NCBI RefSeq assembly: GCF_000332455.1
Contig: NZ_AOGY02000071.1
Span: forward strand, 1 to 6,787
DNA from: Leptospira vanthielii serovar Holland str. Waz Holland = ATCC 700522
GTDB lineage: Bacteria > Spirochaetota > Leptospiria > Leptospirales > Leptospiraceae
Length of the DNA: 6,787 nt
Direction: 5' to 3'
Both the position numbers and the translations under genes were made by a program. Positions 1 to 4,795 of this stretch are shown here, piece after piece. Every line of letters starts with the position of its first letter. Within the stretch, counting starts at the first letter, position 1. The notes under the pieces were generated by a model that was not told where the DNA came from, ran no database searches, and was given only the letters and a program-made list of their open reading frames with translations.

Positions 1-116
1 CGGGACGTTAGGGACTGGCACGGAGTTTGCGGATGCAAACGAGTGACAGAAGGGGAATTTGGCGTAGCCCGAACGAGGGCGAAGTCCCGAAGCGTAGCGG
101 TAAGTCGCTGTTAGTT
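1..116 (-). repeat. attC1: attC site of cassette C1, cut by the window edge
   Basis: R'' is AACTAAC (116-110), matching the C1 start at 810-804. The right L arm is CGGTAAG and the right stem arm is GGGGAATTT, the same arms as the fused left site at 4331-4480. It should therefore have CTTACCG and AAGTTCCCC on its missing left side. Hairpin TTTGC-GGAT-GCAAA is present. The left part, with R' and L', lies outside the window. Confidence 0.85.
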
Positions 117-132
117 GCAGTTGGGTTTTTGA

Positions 133-435
133 CTAAGCAGATAATTTTAGAGTTCTTATAGAATCTAATTTAGTCTTTAATTTTTCTTTCTTTTCTCTAA
201 TATCAAGATCTGTTTGCAAATTTATCCAAAATTTTTCAGACATACCAAAAAACTTGGATAATCGTAAAGACATATCGACGGTTATTTTTCTTTTTCCATG
301 TAAAATGTCTAAGATAGTAGAAGTTGAAACATGAAGTTCCTTTGATAATTTGTAAGGAGTGATTTGCATAGGTTCAAGAAATTCTTCTTTTAAAATTTCT
401 GCAACAGTAGGAGTCGGGATTCTGTTATTTTTCAT
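133..435 (-). CDS. higA: HigA-family antitoxin, intact, beside a broken toxin (cassette C1)
   Basis: A 100-residue XRE-family HigA/VapI-type antitoxin. The start RIPTPTVAEILKEEFLEPM is the typical N-terminal signature. The helix-turn-helix follows (about residues 25-55: ITPYKLSKELHVSTSTILDILHGKRKI), then FFGMSEKFWINLQTDLDIR, the conserved dimer/C-terminal segment. It should bind HigB and repress the pair, probably at the dyad 728-756. The start is 16 bases after the higB stop, with AGAGGA upstream. With the toxin frameshifted, this is an orphan antitoxin that may still repress the locus or neutralise related toxins. It belongs to a different HigA group from the C5 antitoxin. The protein itself shows no damage. 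Confidence 0.92.
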   Translation of the reverse strand: MKNNRIPTPTVAEILKEEFLEPMQITPYKLSKELHVSTSTILDILHGKRKITVDMSLRLSKFFGMSEKFWINLQTDLDIREKKEKLKTKLDSIRTLKLSA

Positions 436-451
436 CTTCTAGTATTATCCT

Positions 452-725
452 CTAATGGTAGTCAGTAACAGAGACTTGCTTACAATTTCCTTGATCAAAT
501 TTAAAAACTATTCTCCACTGATCATTGATTCTAATAGAATAAAATCCAGATAAATCACCTTTTAAACTTTCTAATCTATTAGAGGGAGGTGATTTTAGAT
601 CTTCCTCTTTTTCTGCATTATCAATTAAGATAAGTTTCGTAAGAGCTTTTTTTTGAATTTCCGGAGGAATCCTTTTTGAGAATATTTGGTTAAATATTTT
701 CTCTGTCTCCGAAAGAAAGAATCAT
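452..725 (-). pseudogene. higB: higB toxin disrupted by a frameshift (cassette C1)
   Basis: A RelE/HigB (GraT-type) toxin sits just upstream of higA but is out of frame near its start. ATG at 725 opens MILSFGDREN then hits TAA. The rest of the toxin is open in another frame as KIFNQIFSKRIPPEIQKKAL and later NRLESLKGDL, YSIRINDQWRIVF and the typical C-terminal TDYH before TAG (454-452). That frame has no ATG, GTG or TTG in its upstream part. The 274-base span is one base over a multiple of three. Restoring an 8-base direct repeat (GACAGAGAAACAGAGAAA where the sequence has GACAGAGAAA) would give DRETEKIF and a 93-residue protein, the usual family length. A slippage deletion is the likely cause; the toxin is predicted inactive. 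Confidence 0.85.
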
Positions 726-727
726 TC

Positions 728-756
728 CTACTATATCTCTACTGCAGATATAGTAG
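728..756 (-). promoter_or_regulatory. Candidate HigA operator, 11-bp perfect dyad
   Basis: CTACTATATCT (728-738) and AGATATAGTAG (746-756) are perfect inverted repeats with a 7-bp spacer. They lie directly upstream of the higB remnant start at 725 and overlap the candidate -10. Position and symmetry fit a binding site for the dimeric HigA antitoxin encoded downstream. Confidence 0.6.
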
Positions 757-775
757 TCAATCATTTAATTTGTAA
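747..775 (-). promoter_or_regulatory. Candidate promoter of the C1 higBA pair
   Basis: On the minus strand TTACAA (775-770) and TATATC (752-747) are separated by 17 bases, a plausible sigma-70-type pair within the cassette leader. The -10 lies inside a palindrome that could be the operator, a common arrangement for autorepressed toxin-antitoxin genes. The call is by eye only. Confidence 0.4.
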
Positions 776-803
776 TAGTTAATCTTAAATTTAACCCAAT
801 TGC

Positions 804-966
804 AACTAACGAACTAGACTAACCGACGTAGGCTGGCCCTGAGTCCCGAACGGGACGTTAGGGACTGGCCACGACACTTGCGTAGGCAAGGGGAGTGCCA
901 GAAGCCTATGTGTCGCAGACCGAGCGAGGCCTTGTGCCGAAGCGAAGCGGTTAGTTGCTGTTAGCC
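804..966 (-). repeat. attC2: attC site of the C2 lipoprotein cassette
   Basis: R' is GTTAGTT (810-804) and R'' is GGCTAAC (966-960), the latter matching the C2 start at 1694-1688. The L arms are CTAACCG/CGGTTAG, the next stem is CGTAGGCT/AGCCTATG, and the hairpins are GTCCCG-AA-CGGGAC and TGGC..GCCA enclosing CTTGC-GTAG-GCAAG. Confidence 0.92.
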
Positions 967-1021
967 GAAGTTCACTTTTGACTCATTTTTAGTTTTCGAA
1001 TTTAAGATTAAAAATGATAAA

Positions 1022-1603
1022 TTAATTGCAATTGGAACTACATAATTCGATCGAATTTCTAATAAAATCCGTAGATTCTTTATTTTTTTTAGAAAAATCA
1101 ACGATTTCCATAGGATTTTTGAATTGGTATTGCCCAGCTTTTGTAGTAGGAGGAAGTCTTCGTTCGCTAGTAACAACAAAGATTTTTGAGTTATCAGAAA
1201 TAACTCTCATTTCAGTGATAGTTCCATAGTCTTTATCAATTTGTTGAGAACACATAAATCTAGCGGTATAACTTTCGTAATCGTTTAAATCAATCTGTTG
1301 GGGCGGATTTGTTAAAATGTCAGTACATTTTGATTTTGCAAGATTTAGAACAGAATTTAGAAAAGAGTAAGCGGAGCTTGTATTTCTGAATGATTGCTTA
1401 ACGATGATCCATTCAACGTTTTGGATATCTTTATCGCTAGGAATCCATTCTTTTAAAGATTCGTTTTGTTCGTTTTTATCCGTAATGAGTTTCCACTCTA
1501 TAGAAATAGGAAGTTTTAGATTGATATCAATGATTGGATTTTGCTGTTTTTGGATACTTGCGCAACCAATAAAGAAAAGAATAAGTGGCAGTAATAGTTT
1601 CAT
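1022..1603 (-). CDS. Predicted spirochaetal lipoprotein, function unknown (cassette C2)
   Basis: A 193-residue protein with a compact lipoprotein signal: MKLLLPLILFFIGC, with the acylated cysteine at residue 14. I place the start at 1603, not at the in-frame ATG at 1645. The signal peptide begins there and a good AAAGGAGA lies seven bases upstream, while the longer form would put a charged 14-residue extension before the signal. The mature protein has no domain I recognise. Cysteines at the C-terminus (LCSSNCN) and mid-chain (about residues 93 and 118) could form disulfides outside the inner membrane. The stop is followed by about 55 AT-rich bases before attC2. It is unrelated by eye to the C7 lipoprotein. 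Confidence 0.85.
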   Translation of the reverse strand: MKLLLPLILFFIGCASIQKQQNPIIDINLKLPISIEWKLITDKNEQNESLKEWIPSDKDIQNVEWIIVKQSFRNTSSAYSFLNSVLNLAKSKCTDILTNPPQQIDLNDYESYTARFMCSQQIDKDYGTITEMRVISDNSKIFVVTSERRLPPTTKAGQYQFKNPMEIVDFSKKNKESTDFIRNSIELCSSNCN

Positions 1604-1687
1604 AAAAAATCTCCTTTGATTTTCCGTATATTGATAATTTGGCATATTGTTTTAAATTCTTTTTTATTGTTTCAATTTGTGAATTTC

Positions 1688-1849
1688 GGCTAACGAACTA
1701 GACTAACCGACGTAGGCTGGCCCTGAGTCCCGAACGGGACGTTAGGGACTGGAACGACACTTGCGCAGGCAAGGGGAGTGCCAGAAGCCTATGTGGCGCA
1801 GCCCAAGCGAGGGCTCGTCCCGAAGCGAAGCGGTTAGTTGCTGTTATGC
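1688..1849 (-). repeat. attC3: attC site of the hicAB cassette
   Basis: R' is GTTAGCC (1694-1688) and R'' is GCATAAC (1849-1843), the latter matching the C3 start at 2584-2578. The L arms are CTAACCG/CGGTTAG, the next stem is CGTAGGCT/AGCCTATG, and the hairpins are GTCCCG-AA-CGGGAC and CTTGC-GCAG-GCAAG. The hicB stop codon is embedded in R''. Confidence 0.92.
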
Positions 1850-2197
1850 GACGTGAGCTTTTTCTTCTTTTATTTCTTTTTCTATTGCTTTTTGAACAAA
1901 TTGATTTAAGGAAATTCCTTCTATCAATGATTTTCGATAGGCTCTTCTATGAAGTTCTGTAGGAATTCTGACATTGAATGAACCTTTAAAAGACTTTTCT
2001 GGATCTTTCTTTGCTTTTAAACATAATTCAAGATAGTCATTAACAGATTCGATGAATGCCTTTTTAATTTCATTAACAGATTTACCTTCAAAAGAAATTA
2101 AATCTTCAATTCCTTCAATTTTTCCATAGAAAATCTCATCTTCGGAATCAAAATGCACTGACCCAAGATATCCTTTATATTCCATTAGATCTTTCAT
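1844..2197 (-). CDS. hicB: HicB-family antitoxin with ribbon-helix-helix tail (cassette C3)
   Basis: A 117-residue HicB antitoxin. The N-terminal domain (about 6-62: YKGYLGSVHFDSEDEIFYGKI, then FEGKSVNEIKKAFIESVNDYLELC) is the degenerate RNase H-like fold that binds HicA. The C-terminal part (about 73-110: FNVRIPTELHRRA, then SLNQFVQKAIEKEI) is an Arc/MetJ-type ribbon-helix-helix that would bind the operator. It overlaps hicA by four bases. Its TAA stop (1846-1844) lies inside the R'' box of attC3, so the cassette boundary supplies the stop codon. Length and motifs are intact. Confidence 0.9.
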   Translation of the reverse strand: MKDLMEYKGYLGSVHFDSEDEIFYGKIEGIEDLISFEGKSVNEIKKAFIESVNDYLELCLKAKKDPEKSFKGSFNVRIPTELHRRAYRKSLIEGISLNQFVQKAIEKEIKEEKAHVA

Positions 2198-2454
2198 TCT
2201 ATATACCCTTCAGATTTTAATTCGTCTAAAATTTGATTGATTTGGTAGGATTTTAAAATATTACCAGGATGAGGTTTGTGAAGACGAATCACATGTTTTC
2301 CCTTTTCATGTATCCATGCTACCCTTGAACCAGAAGATTTTCCTGAATTATCTTCAATGTAATCAAACCCATTTAAAAGTTTTCTGAGTTCATCGTAAGT
2401 AAAATCCTTTGGTTTAGTTAAAATTCTAGCTAAAAGTTTATCTTTTTTGGACAC
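2194..2454 (-). CDS. hicA: HicA-family toxin, mRNA interferase (cassette C3)
   Basis: An 86-residue HicA toxin, a small double-stranded-RNA-binding-like fold that cleaves mRNA. The N-terminal KPKDFTYDELRKLLNGFDY and the C-terminal IRLHKPHPGNILKSYQINQILDEL with YIE at the end are typical of the family. The usual catalytic position, GSH in classical HicA, reads SGSRVAW here (about residues 41-47). I associate this with a HicA subgroup that also carries the HKPHPG motif. The start is GTG with only a weak upstream AGTAAG. The stop overlaps the hicB start by ATGA, so translation is probably coupled. Confidence 0.88.
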   Translation of the reverse strand: MSKKDKLLARILTKPKDFTYDELRKLLNGFDYIEDNSGKSSGSRVAWIHEKGKHVIRLHKPHPGNILKSYQINQILDELKSEGYIE

Positions 2455-2486
2455 TTACTGCTAGTCTAAATAAGGGCATCAGAAAA

Positions 2487-2505
2487 GCAACTAGAAATCA
2501 GTTGC
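2487..2505 (-). promoter_or_regulatory. Candidate operator dyad upstream of hicAB
   Basis: The inverted repeat GCAACT-AGAAATC-AGTTGC lies about 33 bases upstream of the hicA start. HicB proteins with ribbon-helix-helix tails commonly repress their own operon at such dyads. The leader from the cassette edge (2583) to hicA is about 130 bases, long enough for a private promoter. I see no clear -35/-10 pair, so the call is tentative. Confidence 0.3.
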
Positions 2506-2577
2506 AATCTTGTAGTTTCTTAATTTTTACATTTTCTATATAGCTTTTTGTAATAGAATAAAGTTTTAGCTCATGTC

Positions 2578-2739
2578 GCATAACGAACTAGCGGAGACGA
2601 CGTTCCTCTTAGCTGAGCCTGCAGGGCAGGCGTTAGCGTCGGCGCGTCTTCTTGCGGAGCAAGAAGCGTGACGGAGAGGAATGTGGCGCAGCCCAAGCGA
2701 GGCCTTGTGCCGAAGCGAAGCGTTTCCCCGCTGTTATAC
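2578..2739 (-). repeat. attC4: divergent attC site of the acidic-protein cassette
   Basis: R' is GTTATGC (2584-2578) and R'' is GTATAAC (2739-2733), the latter matching the C4 start at 3349-3343. The L arms are GCGGAGACG/CGTTTCCCCGC. The next stem is CGTTCCTCT/AGAGGAATG, a different sequence from that in attC2, 3 and 5 but fully paired. The inner hairpins also differ: GCCTGC-AG-GGCAGGC and CTTCTTGC-GGA-GCAAGAAG. The internal GTTAGCG (2632-2638) is the motif at which the C6 attC is broken. Confidence 0.9.
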
Positions 2740-2776
2740 GCTGTTGTGCATTTTTCAATTCCGAATTATTATGATA

Positions 2777-3301
2777 TCAAGTGTTATTGATATCGGCGTC
2801 TTCTTCTAAATCTTCATTTTCTCCAATTATATGAGCTACAATTAAATCTTCCCATGTAGTTAATGTAGCATCCCATTTTTCAATTGCAGTGTGGAAGTCA
2901 TTTGATGCTAATTTTAGAAAATCGGCTGCATCTTTTAAATATTTCGACTCCTCTTCTTCATCAATTTGATCTATTAAATGAAGAATTTCAAATCGAAGCA
3001 TTAATTTTTCAACGTCAGGGTTTGGATAATTCTTTGTAAAAATGTCTGTTGTAGAATATTTTGTTCGTAGTTTTAGGATAATTTCCGTTATAAGTTCCTT
3101 AAACTCGGGAAGATATAGTTCCTCGTCATTTTCTAATTTTTCGCCTAAAACTTCCAGTTTAGAAAGTAGTTCTTCTTCTCCTGCTCGCGAAAGAGCATAA
3201 ATTAGTGTATAAAAAATCCTGGGATCTTCATCAAAAAAATCGGGTGTATATTCGTCTCCGTATAGAATTTCATCATCATTTTTCATTATATTTTCACTCA
3301 T
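2777..3301 (-). CDS. Highly acidic protein of unknown function (cassette C4)
   Basis: A 174-residue protein with no signal peptide or membrane segment. By my count about 46 residues are Asp or Glu against about 16 Lys or Arg, giving a net charge near -30. Acidic clusters lie at the N-terminus (MSENIMKNDDEILYGDE), in the middle (IDEEEES) and at the C-terminus (ENEDLEEDAD). The central part (about 30-150) looks mostly helical. I do not recognise a family. Strong acidity would suit a protein that binds basic partners, but nothing shows this. No good Shine-Dalgarno precedes Met1; Met6 is a possible alternative start. It is the only gene in its cassette. Confidence 0.75.
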   Translation of the reverse strand: MSENIMKNDDEILYGDEYTPDFFDEDPRIFYTLIYALSRAGEEELLSKLEVLGEKLENDEELYLPEFKELITEIILKLRTKYSTTDIFTKNYPNPDVEKLMLRFEILHLIDQIDEEEESKYLKDAADFLKLASNDFHTAIEKWDATLTTWEDLIVAHIIGENEDLEEDADINNT

Positions 3302-3342
3302 TTGTTAATAAATTATTCTTTAATTTAATTTTGCACAATAGC

Positions 3343-3505
3343 GTATAACGAACTAGACTAACCGACGTAGGCTGGCCCTGAGTCCCGAACGGGACGTTAG
3401 GGACTGGAACGACACTTGCGACTGCAAGGGGAGTGCCAGAAGCCTATGTGGCGCAGCCCAAGCGAGGGCGAAGTCCCGAAGCGAAGCGGTTAGTTGCTGT
3501 TAGCC
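3343..3505 (-). repeat. attC5: attC site of the C5 higBA cassette
   Basis: R' is GTTATAC (3349-3343) and R'' is GGCTAAC (3505-3499). The L arms CTAACCG/CGGTTAG and the stem CGTAGGCT/AGCCTATG pair perfectly or with one G-T. Hairpins are GTCCCG-AA-CGGGAC and CTTGC-GACT-GCAAG. R'' and the following bases match the truncated C5 start at 4286-4299, with the A/G difference at position 11. Confidence 0.9.
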
Positions 3506-3524
3506 GAAGTTGCAAATATATAGT

Positions 3525-3926
3525 TTAAATAAAAGCAGAAGGAGAGATTTTGAATTTATCTGCAAGGGCTTTGATTTGCCTTACGTTTAGTTCTCGTTTT
3601 CCATTCAATATTTCTGAAACAACACCTTGGCTACCCAGAATAGCTAGATCTTTTTGTGTTAAGTTCTTTTCTTGCATTAGATATTTTAAAATTTCGATTG
3701 GTTCAGCATTGGGCTGTATGTAATGATCGTTTTCATATTCTTCGATCAAATTTCCAACAGTTTCTAGAAGCGGAGCTAATTGATGTTTTTCATCATTTCC
3801 AACTTCATCAATAAGTTCATCTAAAACTTTCACTATTTTTTTATATTGTTTATCAGTATGAGGAACGGAGAGAATATCTTTTAGGTCATGCCAAACATTC
3901 TTAATTTTTTCAATTTCTAGAATCAT
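3525..3926 (-). CDS. higA: HigA-type antitoxin with C-terminal helix-turn-helix (cassette C5)
   Basis: A 133-residue antitoxin partner of the upstream HigB. The N-terminal 80 residues are helical and charged. The C-terminal third is an XRE-type helix-turn-helix (about residues 76-133) with KNLTQKDLAILGSQGVVSEILNGKRELNVRQIKALADKF, the arrangement of the YgjM/HigA group. I chose ATG at 3926 rather than the one at 3944. It has a strong AAAGGAGA five bases upstream and forms an ATGA overlap with the higB stop, while the longer form would overlap HigB by 22 bases. It should neutralise the toxin and repress the pair, probably at the dyad 4232-4248. Its end is followed closely by attC5. Confidence 0.9.
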   Translation of the reverse strand: MILEIEKIKNVWHDLKDILSVPHTDKQYKKIVKVLDELIDEVGNDEKHQLAPLLETVGNLIEEYENDHYIQPNAEPIEILKYLMQEKNLTQKDLAILGSQGVVSEILNGKRELNVRQIKALADKFKISPSAFI

Positions 3927-4228
3927 ATAATCTCCTTTTTCCATTTCCCCTTATCATAATCTGAATGAGTTAAAATGTATCTAATAAAAACTTTCTGAGT
4001 ATTAAAGTGAATAGCTGCAATTAACCTGAAGTTGTTTCCACTAATGTTAAAAACGGTAAGATTTCCAACCAGATCGACAGAATTAAATAGTTTTCTTAAT
4101 TCATTAAAATCTTTAAAGCTAGTATTTTTAAGGATTTTATACCAGCTCTTTAAGGAAGATTCAGAATTAGGATGTTTAATGATAAAATCATCTAATTTCT
4201 TCCAGCTGATTACGTGCACCATTGCCAT
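3923..4228 (-). CDS. higB: HigB-type mRNA interferase toxin (cassette C5)
   Basis: A 101-residue toxin of the RelE-superfamily HigB group (YgjN/HigB_toxin type), which cleaves mRNA on the ribosome. Hallmarks are HVISWKKL near the N-terminus, the HPNSESSLKSWY segment (about residues 19-30), DLVGNLTVFNISGNNFRLIAAIHF (about 51-74) and the C-terminal VFIRYILTHSDYDKGKWK. This is full family length and shows no damage. Met1 is preferred with a weak GAG upstream; Met3 is an alternative. It precedes its antitoxin and overlaps it by ATGA (stop TGA 3925-3923, antitoxin ATG 3926-3924), which implies translational coupling. Toxin-first order is usual for this family. Confidence 0.9.
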   Translation of the reverse strand: MAMVHVISWKKLDDFIIKHPNSESSLKSWYKILKNTSFKDFNELRKLFNSVDLVGNLTVFNISGNNFRLIAAIHFNTQKVFIRYILTHSDYDKGKWKKEII

Positions 4229-4231
4229 TTG

Positions 4232-4248
4232 TATCTCAAAATGAGATA
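4232..4248 (-). promoter_or_regulatory. Candidate operator of the C5 higBA pair
   Basis: A perfect palindrome, TATCTCA-AAA-TGAGATA, sits four bases upstream of the higB start and overlaps its weak Shine-Dalgarno region. HigBA-type modules are usually autorepressed by the antitoxin or complex at such dyads. A TTGACA lies just upstream on the minus strand, but its spacing to the start codon does not allow a normal -10, so I do not place the promoter. Confidence 0.45.
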
Positions 4249-4299
4249 TGTCAAATAATTTTTTGGTTATCCGTTAATTTAGTTTTTTGCAATTTCGGC

Positions 4300-4336
4300 C
4301 GCGCTTTTTTTGTATGATTTAACCTATTGCAATTAA
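4300..4336 (-). mobile_element. Remnant 5' end of a deleted cassette
   Basis: Read on the minus strand from 4337, this starts GTTAATTGCAATAGG then TTAAAT, closely like the start of cassette C1 (GTTAGTTGCAATTGG then TTAAAT). It has the A at position 11 found in every cassette start here. After 37 bases it runs directly into the start of the HigBA cassette C5, whose first bases (GTTA) are missing. C5's GCCGAAATTGCAAA (4299 downward) still mirrors its own end at 3503-3516. A gene and an attC have therefore been deleted between the two starts. Similarity to C1 hints that the lost cargo was another higBA of that type. Confidence 0.6.
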
Positions 4337-4491
4337 CGACTAGACTTACCGAAGTTCCCCGACCCTGAGTCCCGAAGGGACGTTAGGGACTGGCATGTAG
4401 CTTGCGTAAGCAAGGCGAATGCCAGAAGGGGAATTTGCCGCAGGCCGAGCGAGGCCTTGTGCCGAAGCGTAGCGGTAAGTAGGCGTTAGCG
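4331..4491 (-). repeat. attC left part from a lost cassette, fused to the C6 attC
   Basis: R' is GTTAATT (4337-4331). The L arms CTTACCG (4345-4351) and CGGTAAG (4473-4479) pair perfectly. They are a compensated variant of the CTAACCG/CGGTTAG pair in the other sites. The next stem is AAGTTCCCC/GGGGAATTT, and the hairpins are GTCCC-GAA-GGGAC and CTTGC-GTAA-GCAAG. After CGGTAAGT the sequence changes at about 4480 to AGGCGTTAGCG, an internal motif of the attC4 type. The GTTAGCG at 4485-4491 occupies the R'' place but belongs to the neighbouring partial site. The gene that this attC once followed has gone. Confidence 0.8.
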
Positions 4492-4592
4492 TCGGCGCGC
4501 CTTCTTGCGGAGCGAGAAGCGTGACGGAGAGGAATGTGGCGCAGCCCAAGCGAGGCCTCGTGCCGAAGCGAAGCGTTTCCCCGATGTTATAC
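4481..4592 (-). repeat. Partial attC (right part) of cassette C6
   Basis: This segment matches attC4 positions 2628-2739 almost base for base (about four differences in 112), including the hairpin CTTCTTGC-GGA-GCGAGAAG and the right arms AGAGGAATG and CGTTTCCCC. R'' is GTATAAC (4592-4586), matching the C6 start at 5670-5664. The left part of the site (R', L' and the first hairpin) is missing and is replaced by a different attC ending near 4480. The L arm CGTTTCCCC therefore has no partner, so the C6 cassette may no longer be mobilised efficiently. Confidence 0.8.
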
Positions 4593-4640
4593 GCCGTTTT
4601 AAAGATTTTGATATTGTTGTTTTTGGCAATGAAACATTTT

Positions 4641-4750
4641 ATTGCATTAAAGAAACACTCCACTTGGCAGCTCTATTTGGTAGAGCTGCCTTAGCACCTC
4701 GCACTCCCATATCAAAATTTGGGGAGCGTGGAGAGTTGCTTTAAGGCAAT
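4641..4750. other. Structured non-coding element downstream of the Ntn-like gene
   Basis: Nested inverted repeats form a branched fold. The outer stem is ATTGCATTAAAG (4641-4652) with CTTTAAGGCAAT (4739-4750), 11 of 12 pairs. Inside it CTCCAC (4658-4663) pairs with GTGGAG (4728-4733). A perfect 10-bp hairpin follows, GGCAGCTCTA-TTTGG-TAGAGCTGCC (4666-4690), then an imperfect one, CGCACTCCC (4700-4708) with GGGGAGCG (4721-4728). No T-run follows the stems on either strand, so it is not a standard intrinsic terminator. It is locally more GC-rich than the surrounding cassette. It could be a 3' RNA structure, a small RNA or a tiny palindromic repeat element. Confidence 0.5.
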
Positions 4751-4795
4751 AAAGCTTGTTAATTGATGATAATATATTACTTTTGTTGCTTTTAA

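Noticed and set aside
804..966. GC-rich repeats as tRNA, rRNA or group II intron pieces
   Set aside because: Conserved R and L boxes, pairing of ends with the matching cassette start, and absence of cloverleaf or catalytic intron motifs favour attC sites.
961..1619. Small plus-strand and second-frame minus open frames over the C2 lipoprotein
   Set aside because: They are shadows of the lipoprotein gene; their starts lack ribosome binding sites and the products show no motifs.
1604..1645. Longer start for the C2 lipoprotein (extra 14 residues, MPNYQYTENQRRFF)
   Set aside because: The internal ATG at 1603 has the ribosome binding site and begins the signal peptide.
4032..4244. A 70-residue plus-strand open frame over the C5 higB gene
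   Set aside because: It is antisense to a clear HigB toxin and against the array direction.
4244..4260. TTGACA upstream of the C5 higB as a -35 box
   Set aside because: With normal spacing the -10 would fall on or past the start codon, so it would not make a usable message for HigB.
4666..4690. Perfect 10-bp hairpin as an intrinsic terminator
   Set aside because: No T-run follows it on either strand, and it is nested in a larger structure.
4346..4744. Overlapping open frames on both strands across the composite attC (a 105-residue frame on minus, a 79-residue frame on plus)
   Set aside because: They run through recombination-site DNA and the hairpin element, have unusual Arg/Ala/Pro-rich composition for this genome, and match no family.
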